Made by a program: the position numbers and the translations under genes
In this document: positions 48,311-57,131 of the stretch, one piece after another
Position numbering within the stretch: the first letter of the stretch is position 1
Layout of the letters: each line of letters begins with the position of its first letter
Notes under the pieces: model-generated
What the model saw: the letters and a program-made list of their open reading frames with translations, nothing else
Databases searched by the model: none
What the model was told of the DNA's origin: nothing
Source of the DNA: a virus
Reading direction: 5' to 3' (one strand)
Length of the DNA stretch: 64,000 nucleotides
IMG/VR virus record: IMGVR_UViG_3300017968_001235
Span: 1 to 64,000 of that record

Positions 48311-48938
48311 TATATTCCTTTCCGTAACTGTCGCAAACTAGTTGCATAACACCGCTCCAATCATCAATTGGTTCGCTGTGTATAATTATATGTATCCTTG
48401 GTTCATTACTTTTGTTCATAACCTGGTGCATACTTCCTAAATCAATTAGTCTTGCTTCGCCTTCTTGCCATTCTACATTACCATAATTTTCAATATCAAA
48501 TATTGTACCTTCTGGATGCGTTATAGCAACATTAATACCGGCTAACAGTTGTCCATTTGGATAGTCTTTATGCGGACTAATATGCCCACCCGGGTCAACT
48601 ATCATTATTCTTACCCTACCGTACTTTTTAAAAGGTATATTCTCAGTAATCCATTTTTTAGTTAAAGGAAAATACTTTGCAACATCAGTCCAAGTTTTTT
48701 CTCCTAACATAAATCCCTTTTCTTTGTATGCTTGATCACTGTCGGTCATTGTTGAACTATGACCGTGTAGTGTTAAACTACGCCACCCTTTACCATAATC
48801 TTCTCTATGTGGTACTGCAAGATGTAAACTTTGCAATATTTCTTCTCGCATAGCACCGCTTGGCTTTGGTACATCTAATCGTAATGTAGCAAGTCCGCTT
48901 TCATGTCTAATCCAATTAAACTGTTCGACTAGATCCAT
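48297..48938 (-). CDS. Asp/Asn hydroxylase-type 2OG oxygenase
   Basis: A 213-residue enzyme. DPGGHISPHKDYPNG shows HKD (about 122-124), GSMHQVMNKS the distal His (about 174) and EPRIHIIIH the Arg (about 185). It is closest in plan to 40526. It is followed by the oddly altered paralogue at 47654, so the pair may act together. The 3' end of the upstream methyltransferase-like gene overlaps its start by 10 bases. Confidence 0.8.
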   Translation of the reverse strand: MDLVEQFNWIRHESGLATLRLDVPKPSGAMREEILQSLHLAVPHREDYGKGWRSLTLHGHSSTMTDSDQAYKEKGFMLGEKTWTDVAKYFPLTKKWITENIPFKKYGRVRIMIVDPGGHISPHKDYPNGQLLAGINVAITHPEGTIFDIENYGNVEWQEGEARLIDLGSMHQVMNKSNEPRIHIIIHSEPIDDWSGVMQLVCDSYGKEYNGSK

Positions 48939-49612
48939 GGTAACACCTTAAACTTATCATCAAGTTTCATATCAACTAGTTCTCTAGCAGGGGCTTGGAA
49001 ATATATACCGTTAACAGTACACATATCAACATACCATTCAATTTTATCTTCTGCTAGTACTTGCATTAATTTATTTTGCCTTGTTAGTCTTGCTTTTGCA
49101 TCAAACATAATACAATTAGGCAAATATAAAAATATATTACTTAAACAAAATAATCCTGTTTCACCTTTGCACTTACGCAAAAACTTACGCACTTCTTCTA
49201 AATCAAACACATCAAGTTCGTAATATTCTGTTGATGTCATATTAAATGCTTTTTGATGATTTTGTAAAGCCTTAGGACTAATATCAATAACATACATATA
49301 CTTAGATTCAATTTGATCTACAGTATTGCCACTTGCTAATACAACAGCACAGTCTGGTTTTAAATCTGTTTTAAGTGTTTGTTCTGTATTTTTTCTAAAG
49401 TAAACATTATAATTTAATAAACTATTTAAAATAGCCATATCCTTAACTGTATATTTTTCTTCAAGAAAAATTGTACCAATTGGTGTGCCTTCTGTTTTAG
49501 AATATGAAATATCTCCCTGACAATTTCCTGTGTGAAATTCAGTAATATTTCTTGCTATATTGTTTAGACTATTATTTTTATAGTCTACTTCTTTCCACGT
49601 AATATTATTCAT
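48929..49612 (-). CDS. Possible SAM-dependent methyltransferase
   Basis: A 227-residue protein starting at 49612, which overlaps the fibre-like gene by 8 bases; an upstream start would lie deep in that gene. The middle (YMYVIDISPKALQNHQKAF and LDVFDLEEV) resembles motifs II-III of class I methyltransferases, with the acidic residue in VIDIS. The glycine-rich motif I is not clear (ASGNTVDQ), so the call is tentative. The C-terminal part ends in a Trp-Ile. Neighbours are a hydroxylase and a fibre-like protein. Confidence 0.45.
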   Translation of the reverse strand: MNNITWKEVDYKNNSLNNIARNITEFHTGNCQGDISYSKTEGTPIGTIFLEEKYTVKDMAILNSLLNYNVYFRKNTEQTLKTDLKPDCAVVLASGNTVDQIESKYMYVIDISPKALQNHQKAFNMTSTEYYELDVFDLEEVRKFLRKCKGETGLFCLSNIFLYLPNCIMFDAKARLTRQNKLMQVLAEDKIEWYVDMCTVNGIYFQAPARELVDMKLDDKFKVLPWI

Positions 49613-50192
49613 TTTCAATTTTATATAACGGCATTGCAAACTTTTTGCCATCATATTCCACTTCAACATACTTTTCTACAAGACCTATGTGCCACGAATC
49701 AATAGTATTATCTGTTATAGTTAAATTGCCACTAGTAATATTTCCATGTGTAATTAAATTTCCTTTACTATCAAGTTTTAATCTAGCACTCATATCGTCA
49801 TTGTCAGATAACGCTATAATCATTTCAGTAGCAACTGCACCTTGTTTATTATAATCGTCTGCTACAAAAAATTGGATAGCGCCTGTTAACGGACTTTCAC
49901 TATGACAGTAACCTAAACTATTGCCTGGTTTAGTTCTTGCGTAAACTTGAAACCCACCCAATGTATCACCTGCTTCAACTGGCAGTTTGTTAGTTTGATC
50001 TCCACGCGATTTAGAAAGTCCAATAAAGATAGGCGACTTTCCATCTGTAGCACCGTCAAGATATAATAACTGTTCGTTAGCACTTGAACGTACAACCAAG
50101 TGTCCGTTTTCTGTGTCTGTACCAATTATAGTTTGTTTGTGTAGTTCGTTTGGGTCAATATCATCGCAAACAATTTTAAATCCTACTTCCAT
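49605..50192 (-). CDS. Fibre-like virion protein
   Basis: A 195-residue beta-rich protein with a TDTENGHLVVRSS segment, an Asn/Gly/Thr-rich KGNLITHGNITSGNLTITDNTI stretch (about 148-169) like the repeats of the tail fibre at 31578, and a C-terminus WHIGLVEKYVEVEYDGKKF. It lacks an enzyme motif. Such sequences usually build phage fibres or receptor-binding tips. It is embedded in a run of modification enzymes, overlapping a radical SAM gene by 10 bases, so it may be their substrate. Confidence 0.6.
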   Translation of the reverse strand: MEVGFKIVCDDIDPNELHKQTIIGTDTENGHLVVRSSANEQLLYLDGATDGKSPIFIGLSKSRGDQTNKLPVEAGDTLGGFQVYARTKPGNSLGYCHSESPLTGAIQFFVADDYNKQGAVATEMIIALSDNDDMSARLKLDSKGNLITHGNITSGNLTITDNTIDSWHIGLVEKYVEVEYDGKKFAMPLYKIENE

Positions 50193-51505
50193 AATGCCTC
50201 CAGTTCAGGAAACACATCAGTTAAATTTTGTTCCCTAGTATTGTCATTGATTTTTAAATACTCTTTCATTGCAGGAAGTTTATGACTCCAGTCCTCTGAA
50301 TTCATATAATCTACAAGACCAAACCAACGTTGTCTACCATATGGATTCATTGCAAATTCCATATCACGTTGAAAACTAGTAGCAAAAGTTTCTAGTTTGA
50401 TTGTTATTTCTTTTTTAAGTTCTTTAGGTAATACTCTTACATTTAGATGACTTGGCAAGTATACCAAATGCAATCCTATAAGTCCTGCACCGTATGGTGC
50501 TTTGTTAATTTTTTTAAATTTTTGTGCTAACTTCCATTCAGCAAGATCTGTAACACGATAAATGTTTAATGCTTGAACTGCACACGCAATATTAACTGTA
50601 ATATTATCTGATGTTTCATCTAGCAGTTTTAGATTCTTTTCTATAGTTTCAAACTTACTAGGGTATCTAATATAATCATTTTGTTCGCCTATTGCATCTA
50701 AACTAAAATTAAATTTTACTTCTTTAAACTGTTCCCATAATGCTATTAACTTTTCGCTTATTTCTGTACCATTTGAATTATAACGTAAAATACAGTTCTT
50801 TGCGTGACCTTCTGCAACCATAAACTCTAGTATAGCATAATGCTCCGGAATCATTAAAGGTTCGCCACCGGCAAAATACAATTCTTTAATATGCTGTGCT
50901 TGATTTTTCATCGTATCAAGGAAACTGCCTTTCTTATACCAAGTATAATCATATGAACTATCCCAGTCTTGATCTTTAAGTAACAAAGGATCTTTATACT
51001 GCGGATATTGTAGTTTCCAATCTTTAATCCAACTTGAACTGTCATGTGGTGAACACATTACACATTTTAAATTACACATATTACCTAAACGTAAATCAAA
51101 ATAAGGAATGTTTACAGGCAAACTTCCATCAAACTGTGTTTGTGATACAATACTATCAATGTCTAAACGTCTGTTCCATACTTCTGTTTCCCAATTACGT
51201 TTACTCTTGATACCCTTTGCTTCTTCTTCAAAACACTTACGACAACTTTCAGGTACTTTATTGTTTAACATCTGTAGTCTTGTTCTACGCATATGATCAC
51301 TATTCCAAACTTCTTCAATAGTATGATCACGAACATTCATAGCAATTCCATCTTTCTTTACAAGACCTGCTGTTTTATCATCATCTTCACCCGCACCACT
51401 AGCATTAGCAGTACAACACACACGCACATCGCCGTTAGGACGAGTTGCTAAATGTATCCACGGTAACGGACAAAACTTATCTGAATTGTTCTTTGAATAC
51501 GTCAT
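50183..51505 (-). CDS. Twitch-type radical SAM protein
   Basis: This protein has 440 residues, starting at ATG 51505 (MTYSKNNSD) with ggaa upstream; a GTG at 51514 is possible. The N-terminal twitch segment (FCPLPWIHLATRPNGDVRVCCT and SCRKCFEEE) precedes CNLKCVMC (about 148-155). FAGGEPLMI (about 216-224) is the GGE motif, and SLDAIGEQNDYIRYPSK (about 275-291) the SAM-binding strand. It is closely related in plan to 59248. It overlaps the radical SAM gene at 51477 by 29 bases. Confidence 0.88.
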   Translation of the reverse strand: MTYSKNNSDKFCPLPWIHLATRPNGDVRVCCTANASGAGEDDDKTAGLVKKDGIAMNVRDHTIEEVWNSDHMRRTRLQMLNNKVPESCRKCFEEEAKGIKSKRNWETEVWNRRLDIDSIVSQTQFDGSLPVNIPYFDLRLGNMCNLKCVMCSPHDSSSWIKDWKLQYPQYKDPLLLKDQDWDSSYDYTWYKKGSFLDTMKNQAQHIKELYFAGGEPLMIPEHYAILEFMVAEGHAKNCILRYNSNGTEISEKLIALWEQFKEVKFNFSLDAIGEQNDYIRYPSKFETIEKNLKLLDETSDNITVNIACAVQALNIYRVTDLAEWKLAQKFKKINKAPYGAGLIGLHLVYLPSHLNVRVLPKELKKEITIKLETFATSFQRDMEFAMNPYGRQRWFGLVDYMNSEDWSHKLPAMKEYLKINDNTREQNLTDVFPELEALWK

Positions 51506-52463
51506 ATGTTCCACATTGTTTTTTACATTCTTTTAAAGGATTAGTTTTCCAACCCTGTTCTATTTTATTAAAGAAGTTTGAAGAAAAGATTTCTTGCATA
51601 GTATTACTATGCAAATTAGGATAATTTCCAAAATGATTCATAAAATCAATTCTACTTGTCGATGTTGGTTGTATGTAATCATGATCTAACCAACAACAAG
51701 GAAGTAAGTTTCCATTGGCACCTATGTAAATTGCACGTTCTTCTTTTACTTTACATTTAATTGTGCAAATTTCTTCTGATGCTTTTACTTCTTTAATTTT
51801 TTCTTTATGTTTTACACTCTTTTCTGTTGGGTAAAGTGTATCAACTTGTTTTCCTGTTTTATCTAATACAGGTAATACGTCATCTCTAAATCTACTTGTG
51901 TTTTTACTGTAAAACTCTTTGAAGCCAATAGTATCTGCTAATTCTTTACACGCTTCTTTTTGATGTGCATTATGACTAAAAATTAACATATCCCAAATAG
52001 CATATCCGCCAGCATTGATAAATGATTTTGCATTTTCTATAATTTTATTCCAGTCTGTACCAATACGATATTTACTGTGTGTATCTTCTAATCCATCAAT
52101 ACCAAAACGAACACGCACATTTAAATTAGCAAGATCTTTAAACCATTCTGTATTCCTAGCACTACCGTTTGTATTCATGCTTAAACTAATCGATGGATTT
52201 GTTTCACGTAAATATTGAAATATTTCAAGTGTGTCATTTGCAATAATAGGATCGCCGAAATTACCACACATATACAAACGATCTAGTTGACGTACAATGT
52301 TTCTTGGAATCCAATTTACAAATGTTCCTAGATCAACTTCGTTTAGTTTAAGGAAAGGATTTAACGGACCGCCTTGTAAATTTCTAGCACACATAGGACA
52401 AGAGGCTTGGCACTTTGACGTTACTTCTAAATGTATCGCTCTAATGTCTTCTATATTATACAC
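51477..52463 (-). CDS. Radical SAM/SPASM protein
   Basis: This protein has 328 residues. TSKCQASCPMC is the cluster motif (CQASCPMC, about 18-25), a GNFGDPI segment (about 68-74) is in the GGE position, and a true SPASM set follows at the C-terminus (CTIKC, LPCCWLDHD and CKKQC). It differs from the twitch proteins by having the extra cysteines at the C-terminus rather than the N-terminus. Peptide-modifying enzymes are the best-known relatives. Overlaps the 50183 and 52456 genes. Confidence 0.85.
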   Translation of the reverse strand: MYNIEDIRAIHLEVTSKCQASCPMCARNLQGGPLNPFLKLNEVDLGTFVNWIPRNIVRQLDRLYMCGNFGDPIIANDTLEIFQYLRETNPSISLSMNTNGSARNTEWFKDLANLNVRVRFGIDGLEDTHSKYRIGTDWNKIIENAKSFINAGGYAIWDMLIFSHNAHQKEACKELADTIGFKEFYSKNTSRFRDDVLPVLDKTGKQVDTLYPTEKSVKHKEKIKEVKASEEICTIKCKVKEERAIYIGANGNLLPCCWLDHDYIQPTSTSRIDFMNHFGNYPNLHSNTMQEIFSSNFFNKIEQGWKTNPLKECKKQCGTYDVFKEQFR

Positions 52464-53058
52464 GTTTCTTACCTATAATCATAAATCTATTATACTTATC
52501 GAGCCTAAGTGTTGCACCAGTAAAAACTTTTATTTTAGATTTATCTGAAAAGTTCATTAAATCCTTTGAACAGTTAATATGCTCATCTAACTCATCATAG
52601 TCATTACTTTGTAAAACTATAGTAGCATTTTGTGGAACATTGCTTAACCATTGCTCGTACTGTTCTTGTGTAATATGTTCGCAACTTGTATTAATGACAA
52701 TATCTGCTTCATACTTATAATCACACATATCTGCTGTAACTGATTTAAAACGTCCTTCCATCTCTTGACGTTTGTTCATTGTACTAGCAATTTGTTCGCA
52801 CTCTGAATCTATATCTACCGAAGTAATATGTTCAACATTAATATCGCTATTGAATATCATACTTGCTAACACACCGTTCCACCCTCCGTGTATTACAATT
52901 CTATTTTTGCTAGGCAATGCTGATTGTTCTAGTTGTTCTATTAACCAACGTTTACTACGCAACTGTCCTTTCCAAAAACTTTCAAGTGTGCGATACTTGT
53001 CTTCGCTATTGCGTATAGCGTCCATCCAAAACATAATATCATCTAATTCAATTTTCAT
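52456..53058 (-). CDS. Class I SAM-dependent methyltransferase
   Basis: A 200-residue methyltransferase-like protein. RIVIHGGWNGVLASMIF (about 53-69) is motif I with a GGxNG loop, HITSVDID (about 77-84) the acidic motif II, TADMCDY (about 108-114) motif III, and INTSCEHIT motif IV. It is a small, complete Rossmann domain. Its substrate is unknown; small molecules and peptides both fit. It overlaps genes on both sides, 51477 (8 bases) and 53055 (4 bases). Confidence 0.75.
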   Translation of the reverse strand: MKIELDDIMFWMDAIRNSEDKYRTLESFWKGQLRSKRWLIEQLEQSALPSKNRIVIHGGWNGVLASMIFNSDINVEHITSVDIDSECEQIASTMNKRQEMEGRFKSVTADMCDYKYEADIVINTSCEHITQEQYEQWLSNVPQNATIVLQSNDYDELDEHINCSKDLMNFSDKSKIKVFTGATLRLDKYNRFMIIGKKRV

Positions 53059-53369
53059 AATTCATTTACCAGTTGATCAAATAATTCTTCGCCTAATATG
53101 TAATACAATGATACAACTACAAATATAAACCATAATAACCAAAACACATAATAGCCTAACTTTGTCCAACCTAAACCTAATACCTTATATACTTTTTTCA
53201 TAGGAAAATATTTTTCAAATAATGTAGTAATATCCCATACAAATTTAAGCATGAATATCCACATAAATGCTCTAACGTATTTGTTCTTTATATCAGAAAC
53301 TTTAAAATTTGCTTGTGCTTCTTTTACTTTTTTATCATGCGCCTTGAGGCGTTCCCATAACTTCTTCAT
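53055..53369 (-). CDS. Small membrane protein
   Basis: A 104-residue protein with a basic N-terminal helix (KKLWERLKAHDKKVKEAQ) and two hydrophobic segments (about 34-48, AFMWIFMLKFVWDI; 73-93, YYVFWLLWFIFVVVSLYYIL). It has no recognisable family. It may anchor the neighbouring enzymes at the membrane, given that it lies between a methyltransferase and a radical SAM gene and overlaps both by 4 bases. Confidence 0.6.
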   Translation of the reverse strand: MKKLWERLKAHDKKVKEAQANFKVSDIKNKYVRAFMWIFMLKFVWDITTLFEKYFPMKKVYKVLGLGWTKLGYYVFWLLWFIFVVVSLYYILGEELFDQLVNEL

Positions 53370-54346
53370 AGTTTTACCTTTGGTATTTTGTTATCTGCAC
53401 TACTAACACAAGTATCAGTAACGCATTTAGATGGTGTCTTAAACAGCGTAAAACCGTGTGTAAGTGTACCTAATGGTTCGTCACTACAACTATATGCCCT
53501 CTTAACTTCATTACCACGTATAATACAACTTTGATATCCTGCATTACAGTTCCACCCTTTAAACTTATTAAATCCAAAAGCATTAAACCGTTCTGCTTGA
53601 TCTATTTCGTATTTTATTCCATCATTTGTTTCGAGGCGAACTTGTGCGACTTCTTCTCCGTCGATTTCTTGCGGGAATCCTGTTTGTAATTTTTCCAGTT
53701 GATCATCTGTATAACCAGAGACCACAAATGACGCAGTAGGATCTGATTGCGGCTTGAGTGTGACATGAATTCCCCTTTCATTTAATCTTGCACATCTATC
53801 GTAATATTCGTTAAAGTGTTCTGGAACCATAACTTGATTAACTGTTACAAGTGTATTATTTTCCATAAGCATTAAACACTTATCACCAAATTCTTTTTCG
53901 TCAGCAAACTCTGCATGATAACTTGCTGTTAAACTTCTTCTATCCATAACAAAGGTTTTATCTAACCAACGCATCCACCATGACTTGTTAGGAGATAGAT
54001 TAGTTGTCATGTGAATACTTAAATATGGACTTTTAAAATCTTCATAGTATTGAATTAGTTCAAGTAGGTGTTTGTATGCTGTTGGTTCACCACCACTAAA
54101 ACTAAAATGAAATTTGCTAAATCCGTTATCATTTGCTTGGCGTTTAATTTCATCTATTGTGTGTTTATATGTCTGCAAACTAAAGTGATCTGGTTTGTCT
54201 GTATTAGCATAAGGCCAGCAGTAACTACATTTGTAATTACAAAATCTTCCTAGTATCCAACTAACAGAAAACACGCCTTCGTCAAGCATTGTTTTTTGAC
54301 CGAAGCGTGTAATCTTGTCAAATGGAATTTTTTGAAAATTGCTCAT
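53366..54346 (-). CDS. Radical SAM protein, SPASM-like C-terminus
   Basis: A 326-residue enzyme. GRFCNYKCSYCWPYAN holds CNYKCSYC (about 33-40), and FSFSGGEPTAYK (about 82-93) the GGE motif. The C-terminal Cys-rich region (GWNCNAG, SCIIRGN, AYSCSDE and CVTDTCV) resembles that of 46752, its paralogue. Overlaps the GT-like gene at 54318 by 29 bases, making a coupled glycosyltransferase-radical SAM pair like that at 60413-62664. Confidence 0.85.
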   Translation of the reverse strand: MSNFQKIPFDKITRFGQKTMLDEGVFSVSWILGRFCNYKCSYCWPYANTDKPDHFSLQTYKHTIDEIKRQANDNGFSKFHFSFSGGEPTAYKHLLELIQYYEDFKSPYLSIHMTTNLSPNKSWWMRWLDKTFVMDRRSLTASYHAEFADEKEFGDKCLMLMENNTLVTVNQVMVPEHFNEYYDRCARLNERGIHVTLKPQSDPTASFVVSGYTDDQLEKLQTGFPQEIDGEEVAQVRLETNDGIKYEIDQAERFNAFGFNKFKGWNCNAGYQSCIIRGNEVKRAYSCSDEPLGTLTHGFTLFKTPSKCVTDTCVSSADNKIPKVKL

Positions 54347-55001
54347 GCAACCAATCCCAATCGTTTATAAGTTTTAAAGACTCAGGCTCATTACGGTGAG
54401 CAAGACCAAAGTCACTACCACGGCGAGCACCATCGATACAATAGTTTCCGAATGGTCTGTCCATGCCTTTTTGACACCAGTCAGTAAGTCTAAATAAAGT
54501 TTCTTCATCTTCTTCTCTATCAATGATTTTACTAGACAATTTTACACATTCTCTAAATGCACTTTTCCAAGTATTAAAAGGATCTGTATTAAAAGCAGTA
54601 ATATTGCTAACTTGATCCATTGCTTTAAAGTTATCACTAATACTTGTTGTCATATCAACTGTCTCAGTATTCATTTTTAGTGTTAATGACCGAGGTAATA
54701 ACTTTACTCCGCCATACCCATAAACTAAATCATTTACAGGATTTTCACAACGCCATACGTGAACTGTATCTACATTGTACTCGTCAACTTCGTAACTAAA
54801 ATCAAAGTCATCTTTAATAATAGCATCACCGTCTACCACCCAAAACATTTTTGTAAAACATTTTTTTGCCGCGGCAATATGTGCATTATGAATTCCTTTT
54901 ACACCATGAACACGTTTAGCCATAGGAAACTTTTCTTTTAACTTTGCATATACTTCATCTGCATTGGGTTCTTGCCAACTTATAAAAACTATATCATACA
55001 T
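54318..55001 (-). CDS. GT-A type glycosyltransferase-like protein
   Basis: A 227-residue protein, start ATG 55001 (TTG 55010 is possible). FVVDGDAIIKDDF-type FWVVDGDAIIKD (about 54-65) carries the DxD nucleotide-sugar motif, KRVHGVKGIHNAH (about 30-42) is shared with the paralogue at 61777, and the Trp/Asp-rich C-terminus is also shared. It is smaller than typical GT-A enzymes. Sugar donor and acceptor are unknown. It precedes and overlaps the radical SAM gene at 53366. Confidence 0.7.
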   Translation of the reverse strand: MYDIVFISWQEPNADEVYAKLKEKFPMAKRVHGVKGIHNAHIAAAKKCFTKMFWVVDGDAIIKDDFDFSYEVDEYNVDTVHVWRCENPVNDLVYGYGGVKLLPRSLTLKMNTETVDMTTSISDNFKAMDQVSNITAFNTDPFNTWKSAFRECVKLSSKIIDREEDEETLFRLTDWCQKGMDRPFGNYCIDGARRGSDFGLAHRNEPESLKLINDWDWLHEQFSKNSI

Positions 55002-55902
55002 ATTTTGCAATATCCTCTGCTAGTTGTTTTTGTATATGTCTATCAACATGACAGTTATCTGGAAACTTATCACTTTTATTCATTAGGTCAATAACAACTT
55101 CGTAATCTTCAACAATGCTTCTAAATTCTGTTTCTATACCTTCTGGAATATCCGGAATGTTTAGTTCAGGTCGTTGTCTAGCAAACATACGTAATGCATC
55201 TGCCGCATTTTCTGTTAGGTCGGGTCTACGTCTACGTACATTTTCTGCTGTACCCCAAGAACTAATTAACGGAACCGGACGTTCTATAATACTATCCATC
55301 CATCCGCGATGAACGTGTTTAATAAAAGTGTATTGTGAAATATCTTCTGGTAATTTTCCCCAGCCTTCAATTACTAACCATGGAATATTAGTTTCTTCAT
55401 AAATTTTTTGTGCGCCGTCTAGTGCAATTTTAAGCAGGCCGTCATTTATTTCTTTAATTGACTTTGCTTCTGCTACTAGCGGATCACTTTGTTTATGATA
55501 CTTCTCTAAATCATACAAGCCTGCTTCATCTGGCCATAAACTTCTTTTTAAATCTCTACAAGGCTCTGTTAGCATCCATATAATTAAATCAGGATTATAA
55601 AAAACAGGACTTGTAAAGCAAGGTGCTAATCCTAGTGCTTCTTCAACTTTAAAAATACTTTCGAAATTTCCTGCTCCGCCAAAAGCATAGTTAACTGTAC
55701 AATGACCCATTTGATCTAAATGATAACCAAAGCCTGGCCAAACAACTTGAAAAGGTTTAGGAAAATCACCGCTTAAATATTTTTCTTTATTCCAAGGACG
55801 AAACACTTCTGGATCGTTGTTGTTAGCACACCCCGGCCCAGGAATAATTGTTCCCCACTCACCTAGTGCATTGCTATCACCAACTATTAAAATTTTTTTC
55901 AT
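54994..55902 (-). CDS. SGNH hydrolase-type protein
   Basis: A 302-residue protein. ILIVGDSNALGEWG (residues 4-17) is a clear GDS block I. A Gly/Ala-rich AFGGAGNFES (about 73-82) could be block II, and the C-terminal part has an Asp-x-x-His pair (DNCHVDRHIQ, about 280-289). Typical relatives are acyl-esterases or acetyltransferases acting on sugars. It is followed by a glycosyltransferase and preceded by a UDP-sugar dehydrogenase (4-base overlap), so a role in glycan decoration fits. Confidence 0.7.
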   Translation of the reverse strand: MKKILIVGDSNALGEWGTIIPGPGCANNNDPEVFRPWNKEKYLSGDFPKPFQVVWPGFGYHLDQMGHCTVNYAFGGAGNFESIFKVEEALGLAPCFTSPVFYNPDLIIWMLTEPCRDLKRSLWPDEAGLYDLEKYHKQSDPLVAEAKSIKEINDGLLKIALDGAQKIYEETNIPWLVIEGWGKLPEDISQYTFIKHVHRGWMDSIIERPVPLISSWGTAENVRRRRPDLTENAADALRMFARQRPELNIPDIPEGIETEFRSIVEDYEVVIDLMNKSDKFPDNCHVDRHIQKQLAEDIAKYV

Positions 55903-57071
55903 CTTGTATTACCATAATGATACACTTTAAGCGTATCAGACTTAAATTCTCTCCACGGGTCAACAACAATACTATCGTCGTTGAGGAAACAATAAAGTTT
56001 AGGATGTGCTAGTAAAACAACTGCACTAAAAGGACCTTTTTGCGGACTTGCTAAAGGATCGACTTCAATACAGTGATATCCTAATTCTTTACAGTAGTGT
56101 CCTACAAGCAAACTATAACTTCCGTCTTTGTATGGAACATCAGGCTTATACGCAATTCCATTTAACAAAATTGGCAAGTCATTTGCAGAAGCAAGTTTTA
56201 CCAAATACTTTGCCATATTTTTTGCTTGTACTTCACGTGCATTCATTATAGCATCAAATAGGTCATATTGCAAGTCTAATTGTTGTGCCATAAAACGTAG
56301 AGCAATGTTATCTCTTGGGTGACAAGCACCGCCATCGCCCATACCTGCTTTCATATATTTTGGACCCATTATACGTTGTGTACTTTTTGATAATGCTTCA
56401 GTAACTACATCAACATCAATATTACCTTGACGTTCTGCAACATCTTGAATCATATTAACGAATCCAATTTTAGTACTAATAAATGTGTTGTAAAAAACTT
56501 TAATACATTCACATTCGTCCCAAGTACCAACTTCGTATCTTGGTTTGTTTTCCATTATTGTTTTATAAAAATCAATAAGTTCTTTTGCATCGCCTGTCTT
56601 AGATCCGTCTTCGGTTCCAATCATAACCATTTCAGGATTTACCATATCCCAAGCAACTGTACCCATTGCAATTAAGTATGGATTATAAACAAATCTTGGA
56701 TTAGTAATATGCTGTACAAATTCTCTACGTACTGTACCAGGAAGAACTGTGCTAATAAGCACAAGTAATTGACTGTTATTCATATGTCTGTTTGCTTCGC
56801 GTACTACATCAATTACAATATCATACGAAAAATCTTTTGGTTCTAAATGTGCTGTCGGTTGCTTACCGTCATAGTCTGGATGATGGGGTGTAGGTACTGC
56901 AATAAAAACAATATCTCTATCATGTACTGCTTCTTTAATAGTTTCTTTTACTGAAACTAAATCGCTCTTAACATCAACTATGTCGTAACCGCTGACATTG
57001 TGTCCTTTTTCTGCAATAACTTCTGCACAAGGTAAACCTAATTTACCCAAACCAATAAATCCAATATTCAC
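55899..57071 (-). CDS. UDP-glucose/GDP-mannose dehydrogenase family protein
   Basis: A 390-residue protein with a complete fold. NIGFIGLGKLGLPCAE (Rossmann GxGxxG, residues 2-17), AVPTP (about 58-62), STVLPGT (about 108-114), and GDGGACHPRDN (about 245-255), which has the catalytic Cys of the family. ILLNGIAYKPDV (about 299-310) is the usual C-terminal signature. It oxidises an NDP-sugar to a uronic acid. The last gene of the minus-strand run, with a late-type divergent promoter upstream. Its product could feed the glycosyltransferases nearby. Confidence 0.9.
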   Translation of the reverse strand: MNIGFIGLGKLGLPCAEVIAEKGHNVSGYDIVDVKSDLVSVKETIKEAVHDRDIVFIAVPTPHHPDYDGKQPTAHLEPKDFSYDIVIDVVREANRHMNNSQLLVLISTVLPGTVRREFVQHITNPRFVYNPYLIAMGTVAWDMVNPEMVMIGTEDGSKTGDAKELIDFYKTIMENKPRYEVGTWDECECIKVFYNTFISTKIGFVNMIQDVAERQGNIDVDVVTEALSKSTQRIMGPKYMKAGMGDGGACHPRDNIALRFMAQQLDLQYDLFDAIMNAREVQAKNMAKYLVKLASANDLPILLNGIAYKPDVPYKDGSYSLLVGHYCKELGYHCIEVDPLASPQKGPFSAVVLLAHPKLYCFLNDDSIVVDPWREFKSDTLKVYHYGNTR

Positions 57072-57097
57072 ACTATTCTCCGTTAATTAAGTACGCA

Positions 57098-57105
57098 TAT
57101 AAATA
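57098..57105 (+). promoter_or_regulatory. Late promoter (TATAAATA), plus strand
   Basis: A perfect T4 late consensus core, TATAAATA at 57098-57105, with transcription expected near 57111 and the start ATG at 57132. It lies in a 60-base gap between divergent genes. The next TTG at 57117 precedes it by too little for a leader, which favours ATG 57132. Confidence 0.75.
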
Positions 57106-57110
57106 CATAG

Positions 57111-57117
57111 TATTTAT
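57111..57117 (-). promoter_or_regulatory. Late-type promoter (ATAAATA), minus strand
   Basis: On the minus strand 57117-57111 reads ATAAATA, pointing toward the UDP-sugar dehydrogenase gene (ATG 57071), with ggagaa before it. Together with the plus element it forms a compact back-to-back late promoter pair. Confidence 0.6.
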
Positions 57118-57131
57118 TGGAACCCAGAAAC

